Positions 1 through 7,640 of a stretch of 64,000 bases of DNA are shown here, piece after piece. The stretch lies in the NCBI GenBank assembly GCA_947499735.1, contig CANMPP010000001.1, positions 186,001-250,000 of the forward strand, read 5' to 3'. The stretch comes from an uncultured Pelagimonas sp. (GTDB lineage: Bacteria; Pseudomonadota; Alphaproteobacteria; Rhodobacterales; Rhodobacteraceae). Position 1 is the stretch's first letter; each line of letters opens with the position of its first letter. A program made the position numbers and the translations under genes. The notes below the pieces were generated by a model, which made no database searches, had not been told where the DNA came from, and saw only the letters and a list, made by a program, of their open reading frames with translations.

Positions 1-168
1 AGCGGAATCGCATGATCGTTATGATTGCCTCGGGCCCGATGCAAGGGGGCCACCTGATCCGCGGAAAGCATTGCGCACCTGCCTGCCGGTTTCGACCGGC
101 TCCAACCGATAATCTTCGGTTTCTCTGCCCGGACTAGCGGATCGGCGGGCGATGATGAGGATGCCGAA

Positions 169-1707
169 ATGAATGAATTGCTTTCCCAAACCACGGATCT
201 GGACGCATTGCGCCAAGAAGCTAAACTTTTGCAGCGTGGCTTTATCGCGGGTGACGTAAAGGCCCGCTCTTGGGTCAACCTATATCTCAGCGGGAAAAAA
301 ACGGATCAGCTTAGGCGGGCTGATTTTCTGTTTATCGTCGCGCGAGAGCGGGGGTTTTCCAGTTGGCCTGCCCTGAAAATGGCCGCAGAGACACAAGGTC
401 TGGACCGCGCAGAAAAAGTGCAGCGCCTGAAGGTTGCATTGTATAGCGGCAATAACGCCCTAGTGCAGGTTCTTTTAGATCAAGTCCCGGACTTGGCCAA
501 AGGTCTTTTGGGGTTAGAAGTGGCCTTATATGACGTGCAGGCTGTCCGTGCTGCATTGGACAAAGATCCGACATTGGCCGTGAAAATGATGGGTCCACGT
601 AGCCCCATCCTACATTTGGCGTTTTCCAAATGGCATCAGGCGCGTCCAGATCTGCGGGACGATATGTTGGAAATTGCGCGTTTGCTGTTGGCACATGGGG
701 CGGATGTGAATGACGGGGAACCTGTTGGTCCCGACGGGCATAAACTGTCCGCGCTTTATGGGGCGATCGGTCATGCGAATAATATGGTCTTGGGGCAATT
801 CCTGCTAGATCATGGTGCAAACCCCAATGACGGTGAATCACTGTATCATGCGATCGAGCTTGGCCATCATGATGGGTTGCGGATGTTGCTAAAGGCTGGT
901 GCCGATCCCAAAGATACCAACGCGCTGCCCCGCGCCATGGATTTTCATGATCATGATGCGGTTGCTTTGCTGTTGGAACATGGTGCGGATGTGAATGTGT
1001 TTCATGACGCAGCTATTGGCCGTGAGCGCCCTTACACGGTGCCAGCCCTGCATCAGGCAGGGCGGCGATATTGTGATGCCCGTATGGTCAAACTGCTTTT
1101 AGAGGCGGGGGCTGATGCATCCTACCTTTGGCAGGGCACGTCGGCCTATGCGACGGCGCGGGTTTATGGAAATGGCGAAATGGTCAGGGTGTTTGACGCA
1201 CAAAATTTGATACATCCCCTGTCGCCTCAGGAAACTATTCTGGCGGCGGCGGCCGATGGGCGGGACATTGATAAATATCTCGACCCTGATCAGCTATCAC
1301 CGCTCTTTGCGACGATATTGCATGACCTATGCGCGATGCCGGATCGGTTGGAGCATATTCGTCGATTGATCGAGGCCGGAATGCCTTGGGATGGCGTTGA
1401 TGGGATGGGTATGTCGCCTGTTATGATGGCGGGATGGAATGGTCTGCCCGACATAGTGAAATACCTGTTGGCGCAAAAACCTGATCTATCGCGGGTGAAT
1501 AAATATGGGGGCACCTTGATGGGAACGATCCTAAACGGTGCGCATAATGCGCCAGATCGGGATCAGCGCGATCATATTGCTTGCCTTCAACTGGCCTTGG
1601 AAGAGGGCATGGTTCTGTCGCGCAAAGACATGGCTTATATCACGCGCGAAGATATGCGGTCTTTCGTAGAAGATTGGGCCAATAACCACCCAAGTCAGGT
1701 GGTGTGA
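169..1707 (+). CDS. Ankyrin-repeat protein
   Basis: A 512-residue soluble-looking protein built mostly of ankyrin repeats. Repeat cores of the form LLLxxGADxN recur from about residue 160 onward (LLLAHGADVND, FLLDHGANPND, MLLKAGADPKD, LLLEHGADVNV, LLLEAGADAS) with a last divergent copy near residue 430. Ankyrin arrays bind protein partners; no enzymatic domain is visible and there is no signal peptide or membrane segment. The start ATG follows a gagga ribosome site. The 168 bases before it contain no convincing gene. Partner and role are unknown. Confidence 0.85.
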   Translation: MNELLSQTTDLDALRQEAKLLQRGFIAGDVKARSWVNLYLSGKKTDQLRRADFLFIVARERGFSSWPALKMAAETQGLDRAEKVQRLKVALYSGNNALVQVLLDQVPDLAKGLLGLEVALYDVQAVRAALDKDPTLAVKMMGPRSPILHLAFSKWHQARPDLRDDMLEIARLLLAHGADVNDGEPVGPDGHKLSALYGAIGHANNMVLGQFLLDHGANPNDGESLYHAIELGHHDGLRMLLKAGADPKDTNALPRAMDFHDHDAVALLLEHGADVNVFHDAAIGRERPYTVPALHQAGRRYCDARMVKLLLEAGADASYLWQGTSAYATARVYGNGEMVRVFDAQNLIHPLSPQETILAAAADGRDIDKYLDPDQLSPLFATILHDLCAMPDRLEHIRRLIEAGMPWDGVDGMGMSPVMMAGWNGLPDIVKYLLAQKPDLSRVNKYGGTLMGTILNGAHNAPDRDQRDHIACLQLALEEGMVLSRKDMAYITREDMRSFVEDWANNHPSQVV

Positions 1708-1726
1708 CACATCTATGACGTGATCG

Positions 1727-1747
1727 GCAGAGGTCGACGGCCTCTGC
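1727..1747. other. Perfect 7-bp hairpin after the ankyrin gene
   Basis: GCAGAGG pairs exactly with CCTCTGC across a 7-base loop, 20 bases past the ankyrin stop codon. It lacks a following T run, so it may be a weak terminator or simply a chance dyad. Confidence 0.35.
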
Positions 1748-1910
1748 TGGTCATACGCAACGTTCTTATCAGTGAGATCAGATAATTATTCAGCTCTGCA
1801 CACAAAAGGCTATCTGAATACGCAAATTTTTGCCACAGTGCCTCAAGAACTCGGATGGGACGGTGCTTATGTTTGTCCATAAGGCTGTAGCCATTTTCAA
1901 AACGAGCTGA

Positions 1911-2236
1911 AGACACGGGGTAGGTGCTGCGTGTTCAATCCGCGCAGGCCGAAGTGAATGGGCCAACCATGCGCTTCGGGCCATAGATAGGTTTGCATAT
2001 CGGGGGTTTGGTTCGCCATGCGGCGGGCTGCTTGACCTGAGCGATCTGGAGGAAGCTCTGAATGCGGCGCGAAAAACTGGAGACGACCAACTGCTCTAGG
2101 GGGCTGGAAAGATCTAGCCATCCGACATTTTTACAAAAGGCAGGCCCGAAAAAAGGGTTCGTTGCTGTACGACCTAAAACCAGTGCGGGCCATGTTACGT
2201 CCGAGATGCATCTGGAACCAACGATGTGTGAGGTAA
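1911..2236 (+). pseudogene. Possible gene remnant upstream of the phosphatase
   Basis: The 570 bases between the ankyrin gene and the likely phosphatase start hold two adjoining protein-like reading stretches in different frames. One, open from 1911 to a stop at 2097-2099, ends with the residues DLSDLEEALNAARKTGDDQ. The other is open through the join and runs to a stop at 2234-2236 with the residues WKDLAIRHFYKRQARKKG. Neither has a usable start, and one frame change near 2080-2100 would join them. This looks like the 3' part of a decayed gene, but I do not recognise the family and chance cannot be excluded. Confidence 0.3.
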
Positions 2237-2277
2237 AACAAGATGCAGTTTCAACCAACCAGCCAAGTGGGTCAAAC

Positions 2278-2781
2278 GTGATCCGGGTTGTGTCTGTAGG
2301 ACGCGGTGCGGTGGCGATGGCGCCTCTTCCGGGACGAAACGGTGATCTGGGCGAAGATTTGATACAGATCGCAGTCATGCGCCCAGCATGGGTGATCACA
2401 TTGGTCACGCAGATGGAAATGGATGCAGCGGGGTTGGCCGATCTGGGTACAGCATTCCAAGACCGGGGCGCGCGTTGGTTGCATATGCCCATTGCCGACT
2501 ACGGCACGCCTGATATCGATGGTGAAAAATTGTGGTCTCAGTATGTGGAGAGCTTCAAATCGATCTTGGCCGGGCAAGGGCGTATTGTCGTGCATTGTCA
2601 TGGTGGGTGTGGCCGGGCAGGTATGATCGCATTGCGTCTTATGATTGAAAGCGGGGAAGACCCCAAAGGCGCGTTAAAGCGTTTGCGTCAGGTTCATCCA
2701 CAGGCCGTTGAAACAGATGCGCAATATGAATGGGCCGCAAGGGGATGGCGACCATCCCATATATCGCGACACGCGACATAA
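2278..2781 (+). CDS. Cysteine-based dual-specificity-type protein phosphatase
   Basis: About 168 residues with the PTP/DSP signature HCHGGCGRAG, which is HCx5R: the Cys is the nucleophile and the Arg binds phosphate. An upstream MPIADYGTPD stretch probably carries the general-acid Asp. Related short alphaproteobacterial phosphatases begin just before a VGRGAVAMAPLPGR-like segment, so the GTG at 2278 is chosen. ATGs at 2062, 2206 and 2224 would add an unrelated, low-complexity N-terminus overlapping a probable gene remnant. The start is uncertain; the family call is firm. The substrate is unknown. Confidence 0.75.
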   Translation: MIRVVSVGRGAVAMAPLPGRNGDLGEDLIQIAVMRPAWVITLVTQMEMDAAGLADLGTAFQDRGARWLHMPIADYGTPDIDGEKLWSQYVESFKSILAGQGRIVVHCHGGCGRAGMIALRLMIESGEDPKGALKRLRQVHPQAVETDAQYEWAARGWRPSHISRHAT

Positions 2782-2812
2782 ACCATTTCACACTGTTGGG
2801 GGAAAATAAGGT

Positions 2813-2906
2813 GAGAGGCTGGACAACGACCCAAACGGGACTCGTTACGGCTGCTTCCTTCCGGATCTGACCGGGTTGGCGAGGCGTCTGCCCGCGCCAA
2901 CCTCTC
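2813..2906 (-). ncRNA. ffs: Bacterial small SRP RNA (4.5S type)
   Basis: Read on the minus strand, the segment holds the conserved SRP hairpin: GGTCAGATCCGGAAGGAAGC, then AGCC, containing the GGTCAG and GGAAGGAAGCAGCC motifs that bind Ffh and FtsY. The ends pair: the 5' GAGAGGTTGG matches the 3' CCAGCCTCTC, giving a rod of about 94 nt as expected for the short alphaproteobacterial form. It would join Ffh to form the signal recognition particle for co-translational membrane targeting. It lies alone between two plus-strand genes. Exact ends are set by the terminal stem. Confidence 0.93.
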
Positions 2907-2985
2907 AAGACGTCATATAGGCGTCACATGCTGGATTCGCAACCCACCACTGGCCAAGCAGGTTAAAACCCGTTAGCGGAGGCCT

Positions 2986-4092
2986 ATGAGCGAGAGTTTT
3001 GAAATATTTATGGCGGCCCCTCCGGGGTTGGAAACCTACCTAGCAGACGAAGTCCGTGCGTTAGGCTTTGCCGAAATTGCGCAGGTCCCGGGTGGCGTGA
3101 CATGTCAGGGATCTTGGCCAGACGTATGGCGTGCAAATTTATCCGTGCGCGGTGCTAGCCGGGTTTTGGCCCGTATTGGCAGCTTTCCGGTGTTTCACAT
3201 TGCACAGCTCGACAAACGTGCCCGGAAATTCGATTGGGCAAATGTGTTGCGCGCGGATGTGCCTGTTCGGGTGGACGTGACATCGCGCAAATCCAAGGTG
3301 TATCACGAAAAGGCGGCCAAGCAGCGTATCGAAAACGCCATCAAGGACACGATTGGCGCGCCTATTTCTGCAGAGGCACCAGTTACCTTGATGACGCGGA
3401 TCGAAGACAATTTCCTGACCTTCAGCATCGATACATCTGGTGACCTTCTGCATAAGCGTGGTTTCAAAGAAAAAGTGAACAAAGCTCCGATGCGCGAAAC
3501 GCTTGCCGCGCTGTTGCTGCGGGCTGCGGGCTATGACGGATCTGAACCGGTTCTTGATCCGATGTGCGGTTCTGGCACATTTTTGATTGAAGCCGGGCAA
3601 ATCGCGGCAGGTATCCTGCCCGGGTCCAAGCGCCAATTCGGTTTTGAACATTTAGCCAGCTTTGATGCTGACGCGTGGGACACATTGCGCGCGACCGAAA
3701 TGGGGCAAACAGATCAAAAGTTTTATGGCTATGATCGGGATCAAGGTGCGGTGCAAATGGCGGACAAAAACGCCACAAGCGCAGGTTTGGCAGGGAACTG
3801 TACCTTTGTATGCCAGCCCATCAGCGCGCTAAAACGTCCCGAGGGCCCAGCGGGTCTGGTCATCGTGAACCCACCTTATGGCGCACGGATTGGCAACCGC
3901 AAACAGCTCTTTGGGCTTTATGCATCGCTGGGAACTGCGATGAAAACCGAAATGCGCGGGTGGCGTTTGGCGATGGTCACATCTGATGGTGGCCTTGCAA
4001 AAGCGACAGGTTTGAAATTTTCATCCATATCTCCGCCAATCCCACATGGCGGGTTGCAGGTGAAACTGTACCAAACAGACCCGATATCATGA
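2986..4092 (+). CDS. THUMP-domain class I SAM-dependent rRNA methyltransferase (RlmL/YpsC type)
   Basis: 368 residues. The N-terminal ferredoxin-like/THUMP region (about 1-155) begins FEIFMAAPPGLETYLADEV, a standard opening for this family. The C-terminal Rossmann methyltransferase carries the SAM and target-base motifs DPMCGSGTFLIEA (about residues 188-200) and NPPYGARIG (about 290-298); NPPY marks N-methylation of a base amino group. Family members methylate 23S rRNA guanine N2 (RlmL, G2445). The single-domain length matches the shorter YpsC/RlmL-N form rather than the fused RlmKL. The ATG follows a gcggaggcct ribosome site. Confidence 0.9.
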   Translation: MSESFEIFMAAPPGLETYLADEVRALGFAEIAQVPGGVTCQGSWPDVWRANLSVRGASRVLARIGSFPVFHIAQLDKRARKFDWANVLRADVPVRVDVTSRKSKVYHEKAAKQRIENAIKDTIGAPISAEAPVTLMTRIEDNFLTFSIDTSGDLLHKRGFKEKVNKAPMRETLAALLLRAAGYDGSEPVLDPMCGSGTFLIEAGQIAAGILPGSKRQFGFEHLASFDADAWDTLRATEMGQTDQKFYGYDRDQGAVQMADKNATSAGLAGNCTFVCQPISALKRPEGPAGLVIVNPPYGARIGNRKQLFGLYASLGTAMKTEMRGWRLAMVTSDGGLAKATGLKFSSISPPIPHGGLQVKLYQTDPIS

Positions 4093-4093
4093 A

Positions 4094-4122
4094 AAAAGCC
4101 GCATCCTGAAAGGTGCGGCTTT
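4094..4122. terminator. Bidirectional terminator between convergent genes
   Basis: AAAGCCGCA pairs with TGCGGCTTT around a short loop, with A-rich and T-rich flanks. It serves the methyltransferase on plus and the ABC permease on minus. Confidence 0.85.
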
Positions 4123-4147
4123 AATATATCGTTTGACGTGTTTGCTT

Positions 4148-4918
4148 CTATCCCGGCTGGCGATCGGCCCATCCGGCAAAGATCTTTTCCAACGCGACGA
4201 CGATGTAATATAGAACAATTCCCAAAACAGCCAAAGCGATCAGAACCGCAAACATCAGCGGATAATCTGAATTGATTTTGCCGCTGTCAAATAGCGCGCC
4301 TAGGCCACGACCATGGGGCGATACGATTTCCATAAGGTTCGTGCCGATAAAGGCCAGTGTGACGGACACTTTCAACGCGCCAAAGAATTCAGGCAGGGTT
4401 TTGGGCAGCGCGATTTTCCAAAAAATCTGGCGCTGCGTTGCGCCCAGAGATCGCAAGATGTCGCGATATTCTGGTTCAAGCGTGCTGAGGCCAATGGAAA
4501 CGGACACCGCGATGGGAAAGAACGAGATCATAAAGGCCATGAGGACCGTGTTGAAATTATGCTGACCCACAAAAATCAGGGCAATGATCGGCACCACAGT
4601 CGCTTTAGGGACGGCGTTAAAGCCAACCAAAAGCGGATAAAGCGCATCGCGCATGGTTAGTGAAAACCCCATGACCATGCCCAGCCCAGTGCCCACGGCA
4701 ACAGCCAATAACAGGCCCAAAATGGTACGCCACAGGGTCTGCCACCCCATCTCTAAAAACAACGGCCAGTAATTTTTGTAAGATGGTAGCAAATCGGAGG
4801 GCGACGCCATCTTATAGTTTGGCCAACCCATGGCCCAAACCAAGACTTCCCAGAGGATAAGGAAGATAATGATCGCGATGAACGGGGTCAGAACTTTGTT
4901 CAGCTGAGATTTGGTCAT
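4148..4918 (-). CDS. NitT/TauT-type ABC transporter permease
   Basis: 256-residue inner-membrane permease with about six hydrophobic helices and the BPD_transp_1 EAA-type loop around ILRSLGATQRQIFWKIALP, which contacts the ATPase. The start overlaps the stop of the ATPase gene by 4 bases (ATGA), so translation is coupled. With the ATPase and periplasmic binding protein upstream it makes a complete importer of the nitrate/taurine/sulfonate/pyrimidine-precursor superfamily. The substrate cannot be told from sequence. Confidence 0.9.
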   Translation of the reverse strand: MTKSQLNKVLTPFIAIIIFLILWEVLVWAMGWPNYKMASPSDLLPSYKNYWPLFLEMGWQTLWRTILGLLLAVAVGTGLGMVMGFSLTMRDALYPLLVGFNAVPKATVVPIIALIFVGQHNFNTVLMAFMISFFPIAVSVSIGLSTLEPEYRDILRSLGATQRQIFWKIALPKTLPEFFGALKVSVTLAFIGTNLMEIVSPHGRGLGALFDSGKINSDYPLMFAVLIALAVLGIVLYYIVVALEKIFAGWADRQPG

Positions 4919-5709
4919 TGTGCTGCCTCCGCCGGAATGCGCCCTTGGGCAATTTCGATCTGGCGGCGCAGGGTATGCAGCATTTCGGCAGCTTCCGGCG
5001 TGTAGAGCATTTCGATATCCCGTGCGCCTTTATGCCCAGTGTCCAACACGTATTGCGTTTTTGCCGGGCGTCCGGACAGAACAATCACTTGATCCGCCAG
5101 ATAAATGCTTTCACGTAGATCATGGGTGATCAGAACGCCTGTGAACGGTTCTTCCTTTTTCACCTGATGCATCACCTGCCAAAGGTCTTCGCGGGTGAAG
5201 GCATCTAGGGCGCCAAAGGGCTCATCCAAAATCAAAACGTCTGGTGAATGTACCAGTGCGCGGCACAAAGATGCCCGCTGACGCATACCGCCGGACAATT
5301 CGGACGGGCGCTTTTCTTCGAAACCTTCCAACCCCACCAAGGAAAGCAATTTGCGCGCACGCTCCTGCTGCTGGCGTTTGGTTAGTACGGTTGGGACAAT
5401 TTCCAATGGCAAAAGAACATTGTCGATAATGCTGCGCCATTCCAGCAAAACAGGGTTTTGAAATGCCATTCCGACCGTTGAGCGTGGGGACGTGACCGGG
5501 GTTTTGTTCAGCCACACCTCGCCTTCATCGGGCTTCATCAGGCCGGCGACCAGTTTGGTCAGCGTGGATTTCCCACAACCAGATGGGCCGACAACGGCGA
5601 CGAACCCACCTTCGGGTACGGATACGTCTAGCCCGTCCAGCACAGGCAATTTACCAGATGCCGTGTCATAGGCGTGTTTGACGCCCTTAATATCAATAAA
5701 TTCAGTCAT
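4915..5709 (-). CDS. NitT/TauT-type ABC transporter ATP-binding protein
   Basis: 264 residues from the ATG at 5709, which has a GAGAGAC ribosome site; a further-upstream ATG at 5730 lacks one. All ABC motifs are present: Walker [11 protein letters not shown]-loop FQNP, signature LSGGMRQR, Walker B VLILDEPFGALD and switch His in LLITHD-like ITHDLRES. The LSGGMRQR/DEPFGALD pattern is typical of the SsuB/TauB/NrtD branch. It energises the permease encoded directly downstream. Confidence 0.92.
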   Translation of the reverse strand: MTEFIDIKGVKHAYDTASGKLPVLDGLDVSVPEGGFVAVVGPSGCGKSTLTKLVAGLMKPDEGEVWLNKTPVTSPRSTVGMAFQNPVLLEWRSIIDNVLLPLEIVPTVLTKRQQQERARKLLSLVGLEGFEEKRPSELSGGMRQRASLCRALVHSPDVLILDEPFGALDAFTREDLWQVMHQVKKEEPFTGVLITHDLRESIYLADQVIVLSGRPAKTQYVLDTGHKGARDIEMLYTPEAAEMLHTLRRQIEIAQGRIPAEAAQ

Positions 5710-5730
5710 TTGTCTCTCGATCAGACGCAA

Positions 5731-5757
5731 AAAGGGCCAGAGTTTCCTCTGGCCCTT
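5731..5757 (-). terminator. Intra-operon attenuator hairpin
   Basis: AAGGGCCAGAG and CTCTGGCCCTT form a perfect 11-bp stem between the binding-protein gene and the ATPase gene. Such partial terminators commonly leave the periplasmic binding protein more highly expressed than the membrane parts. Confidence 0.75.
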
Positions 5758-5767
5758 AGGGAATGGA

Positions 5768-6769
5768 TTACTCCATAGAGAAGCCGCCTTCAGGCATGTA
5801 TTCTTCTGTGAAATACTTGCTGATATCGACGTCGTTCTTGAATTCGTATGTCATTTTCAGCTGTTCGACCGAGGCTGCCAATTTGTCTTCGTCAATCAAA
5901 CCAAAGCCATTCGCTGCGACTTCTTCGGTCAGGATGTTGCCGTCGATGGTCATCTGCAGGCGCATTTGCTCTAGATCTGCATCAGCTGCCACATTGCGCT
6001 CTTTCAAGCCAGAGATCGCTGCGGCTGGATCCGCGATGGAATCTTTCCAACCCATTGCAACAGCAGCAACAAAGGCTTTGATTTCTTCTTCTTTGCCTTC
6101 GGCCCAGTCTGTGTTGACGATCAGCGTGTTACCATAGAGGTCCAAACCGAAATCAGCCATCAGCAGTGTTGTGATGTCTTCCGCTGGTACGCCCAAACGC
6201 ATTGTGTTCAGAACGGATGAGAAGTTGTAACCGGCAACCGCTGCAACCTTGCCTTCAACCAGCATGGGTTCGCGCGTTGGGAAACCCACTGGTTCAACCG
6301 TGATCTTTTCAACATCTAGATCGTTTTCCGCCGCAAAGATCGGGAATTGCGCCCATGCCGCATCGGGGGGAGGCGCGCCCAGAACTTTGCCTTCCAGATC
6401 TTTTGGTGTCTCAATGCCCAAGGATTTACGGCCAATGATCGCAAATGGTGGCTTGTTATAGGTCATCATGATGCCAGTGATCGGGGCATCTGGGTTTTGG
6501 TCAAGGAATTTGATCAAAACGTTGATGTCGCCAAAGCCCATCGGGAACGCGCCTGTTGCGACTTTTGGAATGGCATCTGTAGATCCAACGCCCGGAGAGA
6601 TTTCAACATCCAAGCCAGCTTCTGCAAAATAACCTTTGTCCAACGCCATGAAATAGGGGGCAGCAGGACCTTCGAATTTCCAATCCAGTGTGAAGGGAAT
6701 TTTCGTTTCCGCCGACGCGGCGGTGCAAGCAGCGGCTAGGGCTGCTGCAGTGATCAATCGATGGAACAT
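5768..6769 (-). CDS. NMT1/THI5-like ABC transporter substrate-binding protein
   Basis: 333 residues with a Sec signal peptide of about 20 residues ending near ASA. The mature protein opens TKIPFTLDWKFEGPAAPYFM and continues ALDKGYFAEAGLDV, the hallmark of the NitT/TauT/THI5 binding-protein family (type 2 periplasmic fold). First gene of a three-gene minus-strand importer operon. The ligand is unassigned: THI5-like proteins bind pyrimidine, sulfonate, nitrate or aromatic ligands, and a cysteine motif of true HMP synthases is not seen. Confidence 0.87.
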   Translation of the reverse strand: MFHRLITAAALAAACTAASAETKIPFTLDWKFEGPAAPYFMALDKGYFAEAGLDVEISPGVGSTDAIPKVATGAFPMGFGDINVLIKFLDQNPDAPITGIMMTYNKPPFAIIGRKSLGIETPKDLEGKVLGAPPPDAAWAQFPIFAAENDLDVEKITVEPVGFPTREPMLVEGKVAAVAGYNFSSVLNTMRLGVPAEDITTLLMADFGLDLYGNTLIVNTDWAEGKEEEIKAFVAAVAMGWKDSIADPAAAISGLKERNVAADADLEQMRLQMTIDGNILTEEVAANGFGLIDEDKLAASVEQLKMTYEFKNDVDISKYFTEEYMPEGGFSME

Positions 6770-6880
6770 CGGTGTTCTCCGGGGATTTTATTTTCAGACA
6801 AACAAAGATTTGCTGAAAGTTTGTGGTTCTCGGAGATATGAGTGCTTTTTTGCCGAAAAACTTGGCATATTGGATGAAAC

Positions 6881-6909
6881 TTCAGGCAAACTGAGGGTGT
6901 TTGCCTGAA
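6881..6909. promoter_or_regulatory. 11-bp perfect inverted repeat between HAD gene and ABC operon
   Basis: TTCAGGCAAAC and GTTTGCCTGAA flank a 7-base centre. It sits 15 bases past the HAD stop codon and about 110-140 bases before the binding-protein start, both on minus. Without a T run it is a poor intrinsic terminator, so an operator for the transporter operon is equally likely. Confidence 0.5.
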
Positions 6910-6923
6910 AAACATACAATTTC

Positions 6924-7571
6924 TTAAAGGTCTAAGCCTGCTTTTTCAGCGCCTTCCAGCAATGTTGTGGCCACGATATGGGCGTTTTCGCCACTGACCT
7001 GCACGACATCTGGCACCTGCACGACTTTCATGCCTGCATCCATTGCGGCGCGCGCGCCGGTTTCGCTGTCTTCGAAAGCCAAGCAACGGGTCGGGTCGAC
7101 GCCCAGCGCATTGGCTGCATTCAGATATGGTTCAGGTGCGGGTTTTGCATTCTCGACGTCATCCAATGTGATCGTTGCACGGAAATACTGCCCAATATCG
7201 GTGCGCTCTAATTTTGCATCAGCATTTTGGCGTCCAGAGGACGTGGCGAGAGCAACCGGTATGCCTGCTATTTGTAACTTTTCCAAAACATCGCGTGCAC
7301 CGTCTTTCAACGGAATATCGCGCTGATACCCTTTGGCGATTTCACGGTCCCAGACTGCTGTAAACGCATCCGCTGTCATGGCGCCCATAGTCTCAACCAA
7401 AAGCCGACGACAGGTGACAGCGTCCACACCAATCATTGCATGCATCAAAGCGTGATCCATCTCCATTCCATGCACCGCAAAGGCGACCTCTGCTGCTTTC
7501 ACAATGATGGATTCCGTGTCCACCAAAGTCCCATCCAAATCAAAGATTACCGCGTCATAGGGTAGATTCAT
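6924..7571 (-). CDS. HAD-superfamily (subclass IA) phosphohydrolase
   Basis: 215 residues. Motif I is VIFDLDGTLVDTES near the N-terminus (nucleophile Asp), motif II the Ser/Thr in ALATSSG, motif III the Lys before PAPEPYL, motif IV LAFEDSETG. The helical cap between motifs I and II marks the beta-phosphoglucomutase/phosphoglycolate phosphatase-like group. The substrate could be a sugar phosphate. It lies upstream of the ABC operon in the same direction but is separated by 154 bases and a dyad, so co-transcription is unsure. Confidence 0.88.
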   Translation of the reverse strand: MNLPYDAVIFDLDGTLVDTESIIVKAAEVAFAVHGMEMDHALMHAMIGVDAVTCRRLLVETMGAMTADAFTAVWDREIAKGYQRDIPLKDGARDVLEKLQIAGIPVALATSSGRQNADAKLERTDIGQYFRATITLDDVENAKPAPEPYLNAANALGVDPTRCLAFEDSETGARAAMDAGMKVVQVPDVVQVSGENAHIVATTLLEGAEKAGLDL

Positions 7572-7640
7572 GCTGGTCTCATTCAGGTCTTGTGGACTAT
7601 CACGTATCGTAAAGCATGGTTGCGTGGATAAGTCGAACTG

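Noticed and set aside
1-168. Possible gene end at the window start
   Set aside because: Short frames stop without motif or ribosome site; nothing can be supported.
332-841. 169-codon minus-strand frame
   Set aside because: Antisense shadow of the ankyrin gene, with no family resemblance.
1713-1916. 67-codon minus-strand frame with a protein-like sequence next to the ankyrin gene
   Set aside because: No ribosome site before its GTG or the internal ATG, and no family resemblance; could be a remnant but not supported.
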